From: Lingula anatina
Lineage: Eukaryota; Brachiopoda; Lingulata; Lingulida; Lingulidae
Direction: 5' to 3'
Length of the DNA stretch: 64,000 bases
Assembly: GCF_001039355.2 (NCBI RefSeq)
Contig: NW_019775902.1
Location: 256,531 to 320,530 of the forward strand
Part shown: positions 12,218 through 24,640 of the stretch, one piece after another
Position numbering within the stretch: the first letter of the stretch is position 1
How the letters are laid out: each line of letters starts with the position of its first letter
Translations under genes and position numbers: made by a program
Notes under the pieces: generated by a model
What the model was told of the DNA's origin: nothing
What the model saw: the letters and a program-made list of their open reading frames with translations, nothing else
The model's database searches: none

Positions 12218-13733
12218 GCACTTGAACCCTCAAAAATCAAAAGTGCAAAATGTGATTCTGGGCAATAGAGATTTAATTGTTATTAATTTCATAATTCTGT
12301 GCATTGTTGAGTGCAGTATGTTCGATACCCTTACCTTCAGTATTTTAAGTTAACGCTGAAGCGTCTGCCCGGGGTAAAAAAACTTTCAGAACGGGCCCAA
12401 AGTTTTCCCACCTTTGGTCCAGCAACTAATTTTCCTAACTGGCAAACACTGCTTACCTTCATTGTAATTTGTAATGTGTGATTATGTCAGATTTAATAAT
12501 TTCAATCATCAAAATTATTTTTCTATCCACTTACATGCATACTTACAATCACATTCATTCACACATACATATACGCACACATAAATAACAAAGTAAATCA
12601 AAACAACAGCAAGAACTTGGACATGAGTAACTTGTACATTTAACTGGTAAATATGACGTTCTTCTCATTCATCTACAGCATTTTGAACTTTTGTCTTCAC
12701 TGACCTAGGAGCAGTCACAGGGTGGGGGTGGGGGTAGTATAGGCAGTGATCCATATTAGTAGCCAGTTTGCTGGTACCCCCCTAGTCCTTGTGAAATAGA
12801 GACTATACTAGTACATACAAATTGGTTAATATATAACATATAACATCGTTAGCCATCTTCCTACAGGCAACACCATTATATTCTTTGCAGCCAATTTACT
12901 GAGAGCACCACACATCTATCTATATAAACACATCTATCATAATGTTAGATAATGGTGGCCAGACATGGAAAATGCTGCCTTCTCCGGTACGAAACACTGC
13001 GTTTGTCCTCAAATAATCATCACTTACAATTATATGTACCATCGGACACGTTAAGAAGTTCTGAAATATCTGGGTCTTTTAGCAAGGTTACCAAAGAAGA
13101 TAATCACATTGCTGAAATATAGACACAAACAGATATAATGTCATTTGTTAAACTCATGGCTATATTAATAATATTGCAGTCATAAAAGGGCAGAGATGGA
13201 GCTTCTCTTTCTTCTTCCCTCCTCCCCTGTCCCTCACAATCTCTCTCTCTCTCTCTCTCTCCTATACATAATGCTACATATATATACATATAATTCTATA
13301 CATATAAATGCTAAACGGTGTACAGTCCTTTTTATTTGCCAGATTCCTGGAACTCCAGTATATTTCCCCTACCTATAACCGTACAAATTGTCCATGGGAT
13401 AACATTAGCCATAGCTGTCGGCCACAGATCAAAACAAATCATCCCTTTTAATGTCAATGCCAATCTCAAGAGAGGCAGTTTACACTGAACAGAATGACAG
13501 CTTTTCCCCAATAAATATTAGTCAGAAGTTTAAGGACTAACAATTAACCCTGATTAAAATTCAGGGAAAACATATGCATGTCAATAAGGAAGTTCACAGC
13601 GGGAAAAACTTGGCCCAGAAATAAACTAAATGAAGTTACAAAACAGCAATGTTGCACTGGGACAACTGTATACCTTTCTGTACGTAAGTTTTCTCATTCT
13701 TACACACAAGCATATGCATGTACCCATGTACGT

Positions 13734-13734
<1 letters not shown>
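12218..13734. other. Noncoding DNA
   Basis: AT-rich spacer with a G-rich patch near 12720-12738 and a (CT)n run near 13240-13261. No gene or mobile element is recognised. Confidence 0.6.

Positions 13735-13768
<34 letters not shown>
13735..13768. repeat. (CA)n microsatellite
   Basis: Seventeen CA units. Apparent histidine/threonine-rich ORFs across it are by-products of the repeat. Confidence 0.95.
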
Positions 13769-13770
<2 letters not shown>

Positions 13771-13857
13771 TACATGCCCACACCAGCACACATACACTCA
13801 AAGTACTAGTATGTGCAGAATATTAAGGCAGAGAATAATCAGGTCAACCTATCATCA

Positions 13858-13860
<3 letters not shown>

Positions 13861-13906
<46 letters not shown>
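13861..13906. repeat. (ATT)n microsatellite
   Basis: About 15 trinucleotide units following ATC triplets. It reads as poly-Tyr or poly-Leu in spurious ORFs. Confidence 0.95.
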
Positions 13907-14318
13907 CTGTTAACCACTATCATCTATCTAATATTGAATTTCTGCAAAATAATCATTTTTACGACCAATCAACAATAAACAGGGCAAACGTTACACATGG
14001 GTTCCCTAGGAAATCCCCCCAACAGAAACTGATGGCTCTATTTCAGACTTCCTGTCAGCTCTCATTGAGAAGTCTCATCATTTTTGTTCCAAGTGTGTAC
14101 AGGTAAGCTCATTATAGGCGTGTTACACCTGGAGATTTGATTCACCTGTATAATAAGAGGTCAGCCCTGGGATCTAGCTTAATTAGGGATCTCAATGCCT
14201 GATATGCCACCAAGCGGGATAAAACCAACTGTTTGGTGTACAGAAGGTATTCTCTTTCTCCTTTGCTCAGCATACACCCATCATTCTGGTGGTCATCTAA
14301 TACGTGTGCTTTCATCAT

Positions 14319-14381
14319 TTTCATAAAAATTTAGAAAATTTAGTTTATATTATACACTAAATTTTCTAAATTTTTATGAAA
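14319..14381. repeat. Perfect 26-bp inverted repeat with 11-nt loop
   Basis: The arms at 14319-14344 and 14356-14381 are exact reverse complements, AT-rich, separated by 11 nt. It would form a long hairpin in single-stranded DNA or RNA. There is no U-tract or miRNA-like bulge pattern. It may be a small fold-back element or the product of template switching. The preceding 14000-14310 is complex, non-repetitive sequence that could be regulatory. Confidence 0.93.
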
Positions 14382-16218
14382 TGCATCATTCACCCATCTC
14401 TCCAATTGTTTGTTCCTTCACTCATTTAACCACACGCGTACATTGCAGTCATCAGTAAACCCTCTTAATTCTAGGAAACTGTTAATATCAAAACCTAGTC
14501 ATGCAAAACTAACACTAGAGGTCACTGCATAACAGAATGAATCAGTTCGTACATAAGCAACATGCACCACACATGACTTTCTATGAATAAAAACCTTTCA
14601 TTATCGGTGTAACCTTTTAAAATGTACACATACTTGTAACAGAGACAAGATTAAAAGTGTGATGGCCCAAAATAGTGTATTAAGGGGCAATTAAGAAAAA
14701 AACTGCAAAGGTTAAGAAACAAATCATTCTGAGTGTAGTTGTAGTTCTCCGAGCAGACAGAAGTAATGTCTTTTACTAAAAGGATTCTGTGGGATTTTAC
14801 CTTCATATTGACATATTTTCTTATCTACTGTTAATAGCATTTATGTTGAACAGTTTTATTGCTGTTATTGTTCATAAGTGTTTATTTTATAATATTAAAT
14901 ACTCTAGCATAGCTTAAAAACTGAATGCCTCAGCAAACCTGACAAATCAATTTAAAGAGAGACTCCGAAAATAAAATGGCAGGTGGTAAGATAAAATAGG
15001 TATTTTTCATTAAAGCCATCCACCATCATCCTGCACCCTCCACACAGAAAGTTTACTCTTTGCCTGCCATCTACCTTTACAATGCCTTCTTTGAAGAAAG
15101 TTTACACTACATCCATTTGTTCAATCAAGGGCACGGTGGGATCCTTGTACACCCCTCGTTCAGAGGGTAAAAGGAACAGAAAAGTGATATAATGGCTTAT
15201 ATTTTTTAAATAATAATTAAAGTTAATTGCATCATGTACTTAGTATGTGTATCTATGGATTTACAGTATGTGTGAATCAGGTGCGATAAATTTGGATCGT
15301 AATTTGGCAACCCTAAAGGTGTCCTGCCAGTGCACTTTTCCAGCCAACCTCTTCAACTTGCCTTCAATGAGAAAGTGACTGGTCTGAGAGTGAACAGAAA
15401 CCACTTGAGGTATTTAGGCCTTTCTCTTGTGTAGATTAAAGCTTAGCTGGATTACTTTTAGGAGCAAAACATGGCAGGTAAATCCCTGGAGGAATAGACT
15501 GGCAAACTCAGTGTACAAATAAATATTTGAGGTACGCACAACTTGGCTGGTCTTTTGTCTGCATAGGGTACTTCATAGAGGAATGGAAAAGCTTGGGTCG
15601 AAACCTACCAACTTGGAGGGCAGATTTTGGCCTCAGCCATGGTGTTACATACGGTAATAAATCCAAAATTTCAAATCCCTCAATTACGTCAGTATGCAGT
15701 CGCTCAATATTCAACTTTATTAATTCTCAATCATTAACAAAAATCGTGCTTTCTGACATAAACCAGCATGACTTTCAGAATATTGAGATTCAACTTTTAT
15801 GGTTATAACTAGCAAAATATTATTAATAAAATCTTATGTCAGTTCTAACTAATTAAATATTATTTAGAAAATTTATATATAGTCAGCTCTAATTGAATTT
15901 TGTGAGCAATCACTACATCCTACCTTAATACAGCATCCAAGTTTCCAGAGTTGATTTTTGTCATAGATCATTTATACAGATCATAGCTGCATTAAAATGA
16001 TATTCACAAATTTTTTTCTGCTTAATTTTGAAATTTTAATGTGGAAAAAAGTTGGTAAGTCATTACAAACACATCAACTTATAGCTGAGATTATAAACCT
16101 CTTCTTTGTGTGGAAGGTTGATAATAAAAGTTCTTACCAAACAGCAACTGAATTAAAAATACAAAATCAATCAACCAACTTCTCAAGCCTTTGATGGCTG
16201 TTTAAATTAGTAATCAAC

Positions 16219-16219
<1 letters not shown>
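14382..16219. other. Noncoding DNA
   Basis: Mostly AT-rich. A GC-richer patch at 15508-15720 is open on both strands (68 and 93 codons), but I recognise no domain or splice sites that would make it an exon. Nothing else stands out. Confidence 0.5.
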
Positions 16220-16254
<35 letters not shown>

Positions 16255-16264
16255 GTGTGTGCGT
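16220..16264. repeat. (GT)n microsatellite
   Basis: GT repeat interrupted by GC steps. The sequence to 17385 is noncoding, with a G-run near 16767-16777. Confidence 0.95.
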
Positions 16265-17381
16265 GCATGCATACATATGTGCGTGCACATGTACACATAC
16301 CTTTTCTCATCCCCACTGCTGCTGACATCCTCTCTTTCAACTCCAGAGCAAAGAAATTGAACACAGGAAAGAAAAAAAAGCAATGGGATAGCAGGTTTGG
16401 CATTTCTCCCATTCAATCACATTACTTATTTACAACTTGAGTTAATTATACTCCAAAAAGAAGCCTCCTAATTGTACATGGGCTATGGACCCAGAAAGGG
16501 CAACTATGTAACTTTATGCACCTGTATTCATATTCATTTTCCAAGGGACAGTTAAGCCATTTTTTCCCTTAAATCTAAAGGTTATCAGTGGATATTGTTT
16601 GTGCTCCAGGAGAGTCATATGAAGAAGTGTTGCAAATGAAAGATGTTTTTAAGACTCTAAAATTTATACATTAACAGGAAAACCAATGAAGTATTAGTAT
16701 TTCATTTTATTTTGATGTACACAACACTGACTTTACGAAGACAAATTTTATTATGATAACACCAGAGGGGGGGGGAGAGTCTTTTCTGATAAAGTGTACC
16801 TTTAACCATGTAACTGCCGTGTACCTAGATCAATTTTTACCCAGAGCGGGCCTTTTCCTGACAAAAAAGGTGGGTCATTCATAAACCCCCCTTGCTACAG
16901 ACCTGTATCGCTGACATCCATATACTACAACAGATAAAGAGACGAGATGCACTTCCTGTGAGGGGGAGGCTATGTAGATCACATGGCACCATAGTAACCA
17001 AGATGGCATAAAAAATCTGCAGTGATGACTTCTCTTTGTGATCATTAGGAAGCAATCTTTAATGTGGTAAAAATCAGGAGAGTATATGGTGTAAATAATT
17101 GAACGACTAGGAGATTTCATTTGGATATAATTCTTTACAAAACTCCATAAGCAACAAAACCAAATTAGGGCAAGGTAAAAGATTTAGTAATGGATCTTGG
17201 CTGAACTTAGAAGAGGCGCATAGTGGTTTTTCATGTAATGACTTTACTTCTTTTGTTACTGCCCTATTTGATGTTTTTCATTCAGCTTAGCATGGAATCC
17301 CTATAAAACATGTATACAGGGAAATGCTTTCTCAAATCCTTGTTTACTTAAAACAAATTAAAGAAATAGTACACTGTGTGT

Positions 17382-17385
<4 letters not shown>

Positions 17386-17449
<64 letters not shown>
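17386..17449. repeat. (GA)n microsatellite, 32 units
   Basis: Uninterrupted 64-bp purine tract, the longest pure dinucleotide repeat in the left half of the window. Confidence 0.97.
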
Positions 17450-17453
<4 letters not shown>

Positions 17454-17619
17454 ATTCATTTTGTACTAAATTATATGGATTCGTCTGTTAATCTGCATCA
17501 ATATCCTTTGGGACAATTTTCTATCTTGTTTAGGCTTTTGAGATAGCATTAAAACATTTAGCAATTTGAGTATATATTTTTTTCTTTTGCAATAGAGACA
17601 GTGATAAGACCATTAGAAC

Positions 17620-18010
17620 AATTCATCTGCTGCTTTAAATCCATCCCATTTACTGAAGCACAATACATTTGGTTTAGCAATCAAGCACACATTGATGTTA
17701 GAGTTCATCTCAAGTATCAACCAAACAAAACCTGACTCCTAACAAGACAAGCAAGCCCAAATAATGACTGCAGGGACACGGTTTTCTAGTTTATAGGAAC
17801 AATAACCTTCCAGGCATCAGACAGGACAATTTAACACCACTGGCAAACCAGACCTGTGATTTCATTTAGGAATCAAGGAAGCAGACATATTTCAGCAAGC
17901 CTGGGGATGTCATCTTCACAGGAATTTATTTTGTGGGAAACATTGGGTAGTTCAATCAGCAAAGTTATGAGATCACCTCTCCCTTCAAATTGACAGAAAG
18001 ATAAATCTGT
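17620..18010. other. Complex noncoding patch, candidate regulatory DNA
   Basis: Non-repetitive, moderately GC-richer than its flanks, with no ORF in any frame. It has the look of conserved noncoding sequence, which is an impression from composition only. Comparison with a related genome would decide. Confidence 0.3.
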
Positions 18011-18174
18011 TCATCCCCAGTTAAAACAGAGCTCATGGCTACTGCTGGGTTTTTATAAGAAAAAAAAATCAAAAAAACGTGATTTTGAAAAGTCATATTC
18101 ATCCATTTTTTAAAGGTTGCCTGAAACGACAATCCATATAGACCAACATCTTAAGAGTGTGTAATTATGGCTGT

Positions 18175-18356
18175 ATTCCCAGAGCTTTTAGATCGATCTA
18201 GATTACTGTCAGATAATCTGGTTTAAATGTCCGTCCCGCCTACTACAAGCTGTAAGGGGGTAATTAACTTTCGTGTCCGCCCGGCTGACAGCTATTTAGC
18301 GTGAACCCCCAGGGAGTTAGGTCGATCTAAAGTAGATCGATCTAATCTCTGGAAAT
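18175..18356. mobile_element. ~182-bp MITE-like inverted-repeat element
   Basis: The ends read inward as ATTCCCAGAG and ATTTCCAGAG, each followed within a few bases by TTAGATCGATCTA, giving roughly 25-bp imperfect terminal inverted repeats. The right subterminal part resembles the arms of 50876-51212 (a CCCCAG-GAGTT-GATC core), so the two are probably related. No coding capacity. The target duplication is not clear. Confidence 0.7.
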
Positions 18357-19502
18357 GGGGTCTATGTTACCACAATACATGGTCACTAAGGACTTGGTAA
18401 TTTTCACTGACAGATTCCTTGTAGTTTTAATCAGATCTTCAGTTTAAACCTTTGCATATTTTTGATGCCTGGCAAGCCAGGTATAGAACTACTGGTGGAG
18501 CACAGCCATCATGGTGGTTCTACAGGAAACGATCTTGCATTTCCTATTGCAAAGGAGTCACAGAAATGTGACATTGCGTGTGGGTGTCTGAAGTCAGACA
18601 GGAGAAAATTATGCTATTGAAATCTGTCACTGCATGCATACAAATGAAAAAGATGGAGAGAAATAATTACACAAACTGGGAAAATATTGTACAGGATTTG
18701 GTGTTAGATGTACTAATAGTTTGGCTTATGATATTTATTATTTGACATGTGGTTGTGAAGTTGAAAATAAAATATTTTAAAATTGCGTATCTGTTAACCA
18801 TGCTATAATTAATAAAAACTACCTTCACAATTCTTTTAATTAATAGTTTTTTGAATTCATAAATGTCGTATATCTACCATTCGTCATGTTTTACAATAAC
18901 ATACACTTTCATTATTCTTTAATTTATAATATTTTTCATTAGGTATAAAACTATTTTTTATCTAAAGGATGCCATCAAGAAGAAAGCAAAACCTGTTCAT
19001 TACAGTCCTATGGAAAGCTTGCACACTCTAGACAAAAGAATGAAACCAGACACATATGCAAAAAAATGGGCTTTAATCCCAGAAAATGACAACATAAAGC
19101 ATTGTACCCACATCATGAAAATTAAAAACTACCTGCAGTTTTAGAGCAACTAGCACTTACACTTGTAATAAATAGTTGTATCCTTGACAAAAGTTAATCA
19201 AAGTTGTTGGCCTTAGGTACATTACTGGTACACACGACTCTGGATTCGTGTACTACAGCACAGTTGCCATGTTCTTGTTTACACAAATAAAAGTAATGTT
19301 TTTAAAGTCAGGGTGGGTGGTTACCTGTACATGCCTATCTAAAAATGTCCACCTTCAAGTAATATGGCTCAATGCAGGGGCAGATTTAGGCAGTTTTCTG
19401 GGTCTTTCGGAAGACGGTTAGATTTTCGAGTGGAGGGTCTATTAAAAGTGCATTAAAAATTACCAAAAACATGAAAAAGATGGAAATTTAACATGCAGGT
19501 TG

Positions 19503-19504
<2 letters not shown>
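18357..19504. other. Noncoding DNA
   Basis: AT-rich, with many stop codons on both strands. I see no gene, RNA or element. Confidence 0.6.

Positions 19505-19534
<30 letters not shown>
19505..19534. repeat. (GT)n microsatellite
   Basis: Fifteen GT units. A (TTTA)n run lies at about 19860-19880. The rest up to 20826 is noncoding, including a GC-richer patch at 20280-20580 with an imperfectly repeated CTTTCCTAGCACT motif. Confidence 0.95.
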
Positions 19535-19538
<4 letters not shown>

Positions 19539-20826
19539 GAAATGTTTAGTTCAACTTTAATAATATACAGTTAAATAATAAAACTATATTTACTATTTAA
19601 CAAGGTAACCATAATACTGAAACATTTCAATAAATAAGACTTAAACTTCCCAACATTGTGGACCCAAACTAAGGGTATTATTCTGAAGACCTTCCTGTTC
19701 AAGAACCTGTTCATTATTGTTGCACACAATGCCAAGAAATCTGTGGCAGCCCTAATGACCTCTTTGAAAGCTGCAGAACACGATGCACTTGTGGGGGAGG
19801 GAGGATATATACTATATGTTTTGACAAGTATTTGGACTCAATTCTCCACTTATATTTTCATTTATTTATTTATTTATTTTTATTTTTTGGAAGAAGCTAG
19901 GTATAAGCATCCACCAAAAATAACCAGACATTTACTCTTCTTTACCAGACATTACTGAAACTGCCAGAAAATACATGACATTTAATAATTAGGAGTTGCA
20001 GTTTTTTCTCAAGTTACACCATCCATGACAGTTTTTTTGGAAAACACTTGGAACCTATATTTCTATGCCAAGAATCAGTCATGGATATAATTGGTTATTT
20101 CTCACACATTTCAATCAACTCATCTTTTTCCCATACAATTTAGTCTCCCCCCAAAAAACTTTCTGGCTTTAACCCAATTTCCTACATTTAAATACTGAAT
20201 CACATATTACATCAATAGACCTGTAAACAAAACACTGACTTGGGACCTATCACCAACTGTTTCGAAGAAATCTCACAAACCAAGAATTCAATTTAGCTTT
20301 CCTAGCAACCCAAGCTCCATTACAACATTCCGCGCACGGGACACCTTGTGTAGATGCTTTCCTAGCACTGTAAGGAACTGCCGAAAGCCTTTCCCAGCAC
20401 TCCAGGAACTCCGTGGCAGATAGCTAAGCCATCTCAACCACTTCCAGTAATGTGTACCTGCTACCACTTGGTAATAGCGTGCCCAGCAGGACAGCCAACC
20501 AATACCTCTACCTGGATTTCACCGTTTCCCCCTCCACCCTCTTAGGTCAATGCACTGAATTTATGTACCCCGCCTTTCACAGAGTACAGAGCATAATAAA
20601 TTTCTTGAACCATGTCTGGATTTAACCTACCAACCCTGAAATCATCAGGGTATGATAAACTGAATAATATTTTGACTTTGAGGAATTCCAAAATATTTTC
20701 TTTCCTCCACAACCTTTTCCCTTCTCAAACCTTTTTCACCTCAGAAAATAAGCATCTGCATATCACAACTATCTGGAAGCTCATTGGTAGGATCAAAACT
20801 TTAGATCACCGTCCAGCAATTTTAGA

Positions 20827-20871
20827 TTTCATTGTTAAGAATAAAGCTCAGCTTTATTCTTAACAATGAAA
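20827..20871. repeat. Near loopless perfect palindrome, 22-bp arms
   Basis: The arms at 20827-20848 and 20850-20871 are exact reverse complements around one central base. Such cruciform-capable palindromes are rarely stable, so it is either a recent natural inversion-duplication or a cloning or assembly fold-back. Confidence 0.93.
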
Positions 20872-23800
20872 GCAAATGCTGTTGAATATCATCTTGGAAT
20901 TTGACATTTTTCTTGTGCTTTATATTACTGTTCTTGTTTTACAGTAATTGTTTCTAAAATTTCAAACCCTTCCTATATCTCAATACCTATCTTTTTTTCA
21001 AAATGCATCAACTTCATTTTTCTACAAGAATGTACTTTATAACACATATCCAACTACATGTACCTTTTCAGATAATTCAAATTATGTTTTTTTTTCCTGA
21101 CAAAACGAAATATTGGGTCAAACTTTGTTAGGATTTACCAAGTAGTTACCGTACTCAAGTTGCTGAGGTCAGTTCTGGCTGAATTTGTGCCTCATTTTCA
21201 CCTGGAGTTAACTCTCCCGAGAATGCTAGATTTAATCTGAGTCAGGAAAATTGTATTCAGAAATTGGAGGCAAGTAAATACTTCACCCCAAATTTTGCTC
21301 ATTTTGTCACCAGCAGGTCATTCATCCAATTTACCTCCACTGTATGAGATTCATGGGTATCCATTGAGAACTTTACTGTGCAAATGCAAGTGTTCAAATA
21401 AAATATCACAGATGTTGATCAAATCTATTTTACCGGTGTGAAATTGGTATCCACTACAATTTTTTGAAAGTCACTGAACTTTCCTCTATACTGTTATTTC
21501 CCAGTTCAAATTCCAAGTACTAGTATTCTTTTATCCATTCATTTATAAATTAAGTCCTTTCTTTATTTTATCATCTACCTATCTAATCAGCAATTTGTTT
21601 CTTTAAGTCAATTTGGTTATTACAGAAATACAGTAAGCATAGATCTGTTTTTTCATTCATGCATTGCACAGTAATCCTTACTTAGGTTATGTGACAGCTT
21701 AGTCTCAGGAATTGTTTTGATAACTTCATAACCAGATCATCAGCTTAAGTGCAATGAAACCAACGAACCCAGGTTAAAACAACCTTGACTGTGCTACCGC
21801 CTGTAGGAAAAACATGCAGGAATCACTTGTATTTATTCCTGGTTTTTTAGCACATATCTCGAAGTGCATCGGAACCATGATCACTCTACAAGAAGCAATT
21901 TCACAGCGCTGAGAAAACAAGAATAAGTATCTGGTTTTGTTGTTTTTAAATCCACATCTCTGAGTCACTGATCAGGATATACAACTGTGATGTAGCCGAA
22001 AAAAAAATTAACATGTCAGGAAGCAATCTTTTCTACAAAAGTAATCTTTTTATTGCATGGAAATATACACTGTATATGACTGTTAACATGGTCATGGACC
22101 GTGTACTGAGTTTTGACAAGTAGTATGTTTTGATAATGGATAATGTTTTGTTTTTCTGTATTGAAATATTTATTATCAGAAATACATGCATTATCTTACA
22201 TATCACTGCATGAACAATGTATATTCAAGCCATCTTGTTCATATAAGAACAAAGTGTGCATGCTTTAAACAGGATTTTTTTAGCTGGGAAAAATTGAATT
22301 TCACACTGAAGAAAGAGGTCAGCAATTTGTCAACAGCAATGTTTTACAACATATCAGATTTGCTCTTTCTTCGATTTTTTTCAAATTCCCCATTCACTTA
22401 CAAAAACTTTTTGTAAGATTGCTGCACTTAACATCAATCCAGGATTTATATAGAAGTGGCAGAGAGTAATTTCATCATGAGGAATTCCAGAGAGACGCAT
22501 CAAATACTCACTAAAGAGGCAATTTTAAAACCAGCTTTAAAAATTGCAATTTCTTTCTACATTTCACTCATCTTTGACCAAGCTTTGGATCACCCACTTG
22601 ACTACAGGTAGCTCAGATAATTCCACACGGCCACCAAGAATAACAAACATCATCAAACAAAGCAAAAACTATGGGGTTTTTGTCTTATTTTCTAAGAGGA
22701 ATAAAAGTGGAAACCGGTTTACTTTGTGTCTGGTCTGAACACTTCCTGTGGCGGTTGCTGAACTTGTACTACGGTGGCATGTTTGGGTTCTAAGATATAC
22801 TACCTAGTGCCGCAGGACAGATGCCCACCATTAAATAAAACTTGTTCCAGTTAAAAACATCCTCTTTAAATGATAAATCAAGAAGCTGTGTTTACCTTCA
22901 GGAAAGACTGCCATTCAATCTTATGCTAAGTAGGAAACTACTGTAAAAAAATATGAACAAAAATGAAAACTTAACAATGGAAATCTATTTTGACTAATGT
23001 GTGTGTGTGACTGTGTGTTTTATTTATATTATATTTTTTGTACTTGCGTCATTCTCTGTAACATCCACTGTGGAACCATTAATAGTGTGTCTAGCAAAGT
23101 TTCTCTTTGTATTAATCAAAAAATATACTAGACTATACTGCATCCAGCATAATGAGCTGAAGTCCCCATCACTTTTATTTTGGTAATATTTTTCTAACAA
23201 AAGTTTTTGTCAGTGCAGTCAAACAGTCAAGAAGGAAGGGTATCCACAAAAGAGATGTTTTTAGAATCACTTCAAAACCAAATATGGATCTTATTATTTT
23301 ATTATATGAATGCTGTGAGACATTATACTAGCAGAAGATTATCTTTTATTCTTTCAAACAAAGATGTTTCCAGAGATACAGGATTCTAGCTGATTCCCCA
23401 AACAAGTACTAGGAAGTGAACATAGTTAAAATAATTAAATATAAGTTAAAATAGTTATATATAAGGGAATAGGCCATTAGTGACCAAGGGGCAGTGAAGC
23501 AATGACCCCAACATCCCTCCCTAAAGATAAAATCAGGCTTTCAGTAATCAAATTATCATTTCACATTTTCCTGATGCATTAGAGTTCATTTCTTAATTTG
23601 GCCAAATCTAGGGAAATTATCAAATCAAAGGCACAGACCAGTAATAACCCAATGGTTAACTACAGACAGACCTTCTTACTTTGGAATTTTTTTTACTAAA
23701 TTTGCAGATATTTTTCCACTGGGGGGTAGGCAGACGGTCAGTCCACACCTAGTACCCATGTCCAGCAGAATTCTTCTTTATGTCCACTCCAGCACACACC

Positions 23801-24289
23801 ACTGACCAAGGGCAGCAGACCAATCTCTGGCCACTCCAAATGACTGACCACAGACCAAATTATGATGTGATCTGTCACAGAGATGTTCACACCTGATGTG
23901 TTATACACTCCATAAATTAATGTCACATCTTACTTCCTACGCCTAATTGTAGCCTATCACACAACATGGCTAGAAATATGCTCACATGGACAAGGCTTGA
24001 GAAATGTCAGACATATGGAAAGAGAGAGAAAGAAAGACAGAGAAAGGAGAGAGAGAAACTGTCATAATAGCTACATAAAAATTATCTTCTTTATCATCCA
24101 TTCATCATCTTTATTTTTCAAGTTTGTGAACTAATATCCTCTTTGTCCTTCTAACCTTAGTGAAAAAAAAATTCAAAATAATAAGTCCAAATGGACTAAC
24201 CCTCAATGCTTCCCACAGAGAAAACACTTCACTTAAAATTCACGCTCCCAGTGACACACATTATCTGGTAATGGCAAACAACCATATAT
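20872..24289. other. Noncoding DNA
   Basis: AT-rich spacer or intron. The short ORFs here lack splice signals and recognisable domains. A GA-rich patch lies at about 24018-24056. Nothing else is supported. Confidence 0.6.
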
Positions 24290-24640
24290 CCTGATGTTTA
24301 CAACTAGTCTCCCATTAATCCCCGCTACCAAAGGTGATAGATACCCTCCGCCATTTTATCTTACGAGATCATCTCGCGTAATGACAGTCCTGGTGCCTGG
24401 CAGCCATGTTATCGCCTTAGGGCCATCACACCTACAGACCACGCTATCTGGACTATCAGCTAGCTTTCAATTCATTCGGGGTCATTATCGCACTGGAAAT
24501 CTCCATGATAGGGATGGAGTCAGAAAATCAGTCTGAGACACGAAAGTTGGTCTCGGAGATGGCAGCCATGCAGATGGGATGTCGTGGAGAAGACAAGGTG
24601 ACATGTATCCTGCTAGCAACCACAGTTACTGAAAAACTTG
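24290..24640. other. GC-richer complex island, candidate regulatory DNA
   Basis: CpG-containing, repeat-free sequence in an AT-rich desert. Overlapping short ORFs (80, 88 and 117 codons) arise from the GC content. None shows a domain or exon boundaries. It could be a conserved noncoding element or, less likely, an unrecognised exon. Confidence 0.3.

Noticed and set aside
12153-12353. Small ORF starting MEIGYSEK downstream of a TATA box, and its mirror on the minus strand at 11530-11766, as a gene
   Set aside because: The shared peptide is encoded by the two terminal inverted repeats of a transposon; the rest of each ORF is unrelated flanking or internal sequence.
13718-13978. Poly-Thr/His and poly-Tyr ORFs
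   Set aside because: They are translations of CA and ATT microsatellites.
15508-15808. Overlapping ORFs on both strands in a GC-richer patch
   Set aside because: No splice sites, no recognised domain, and openness on both strands reflects composition.
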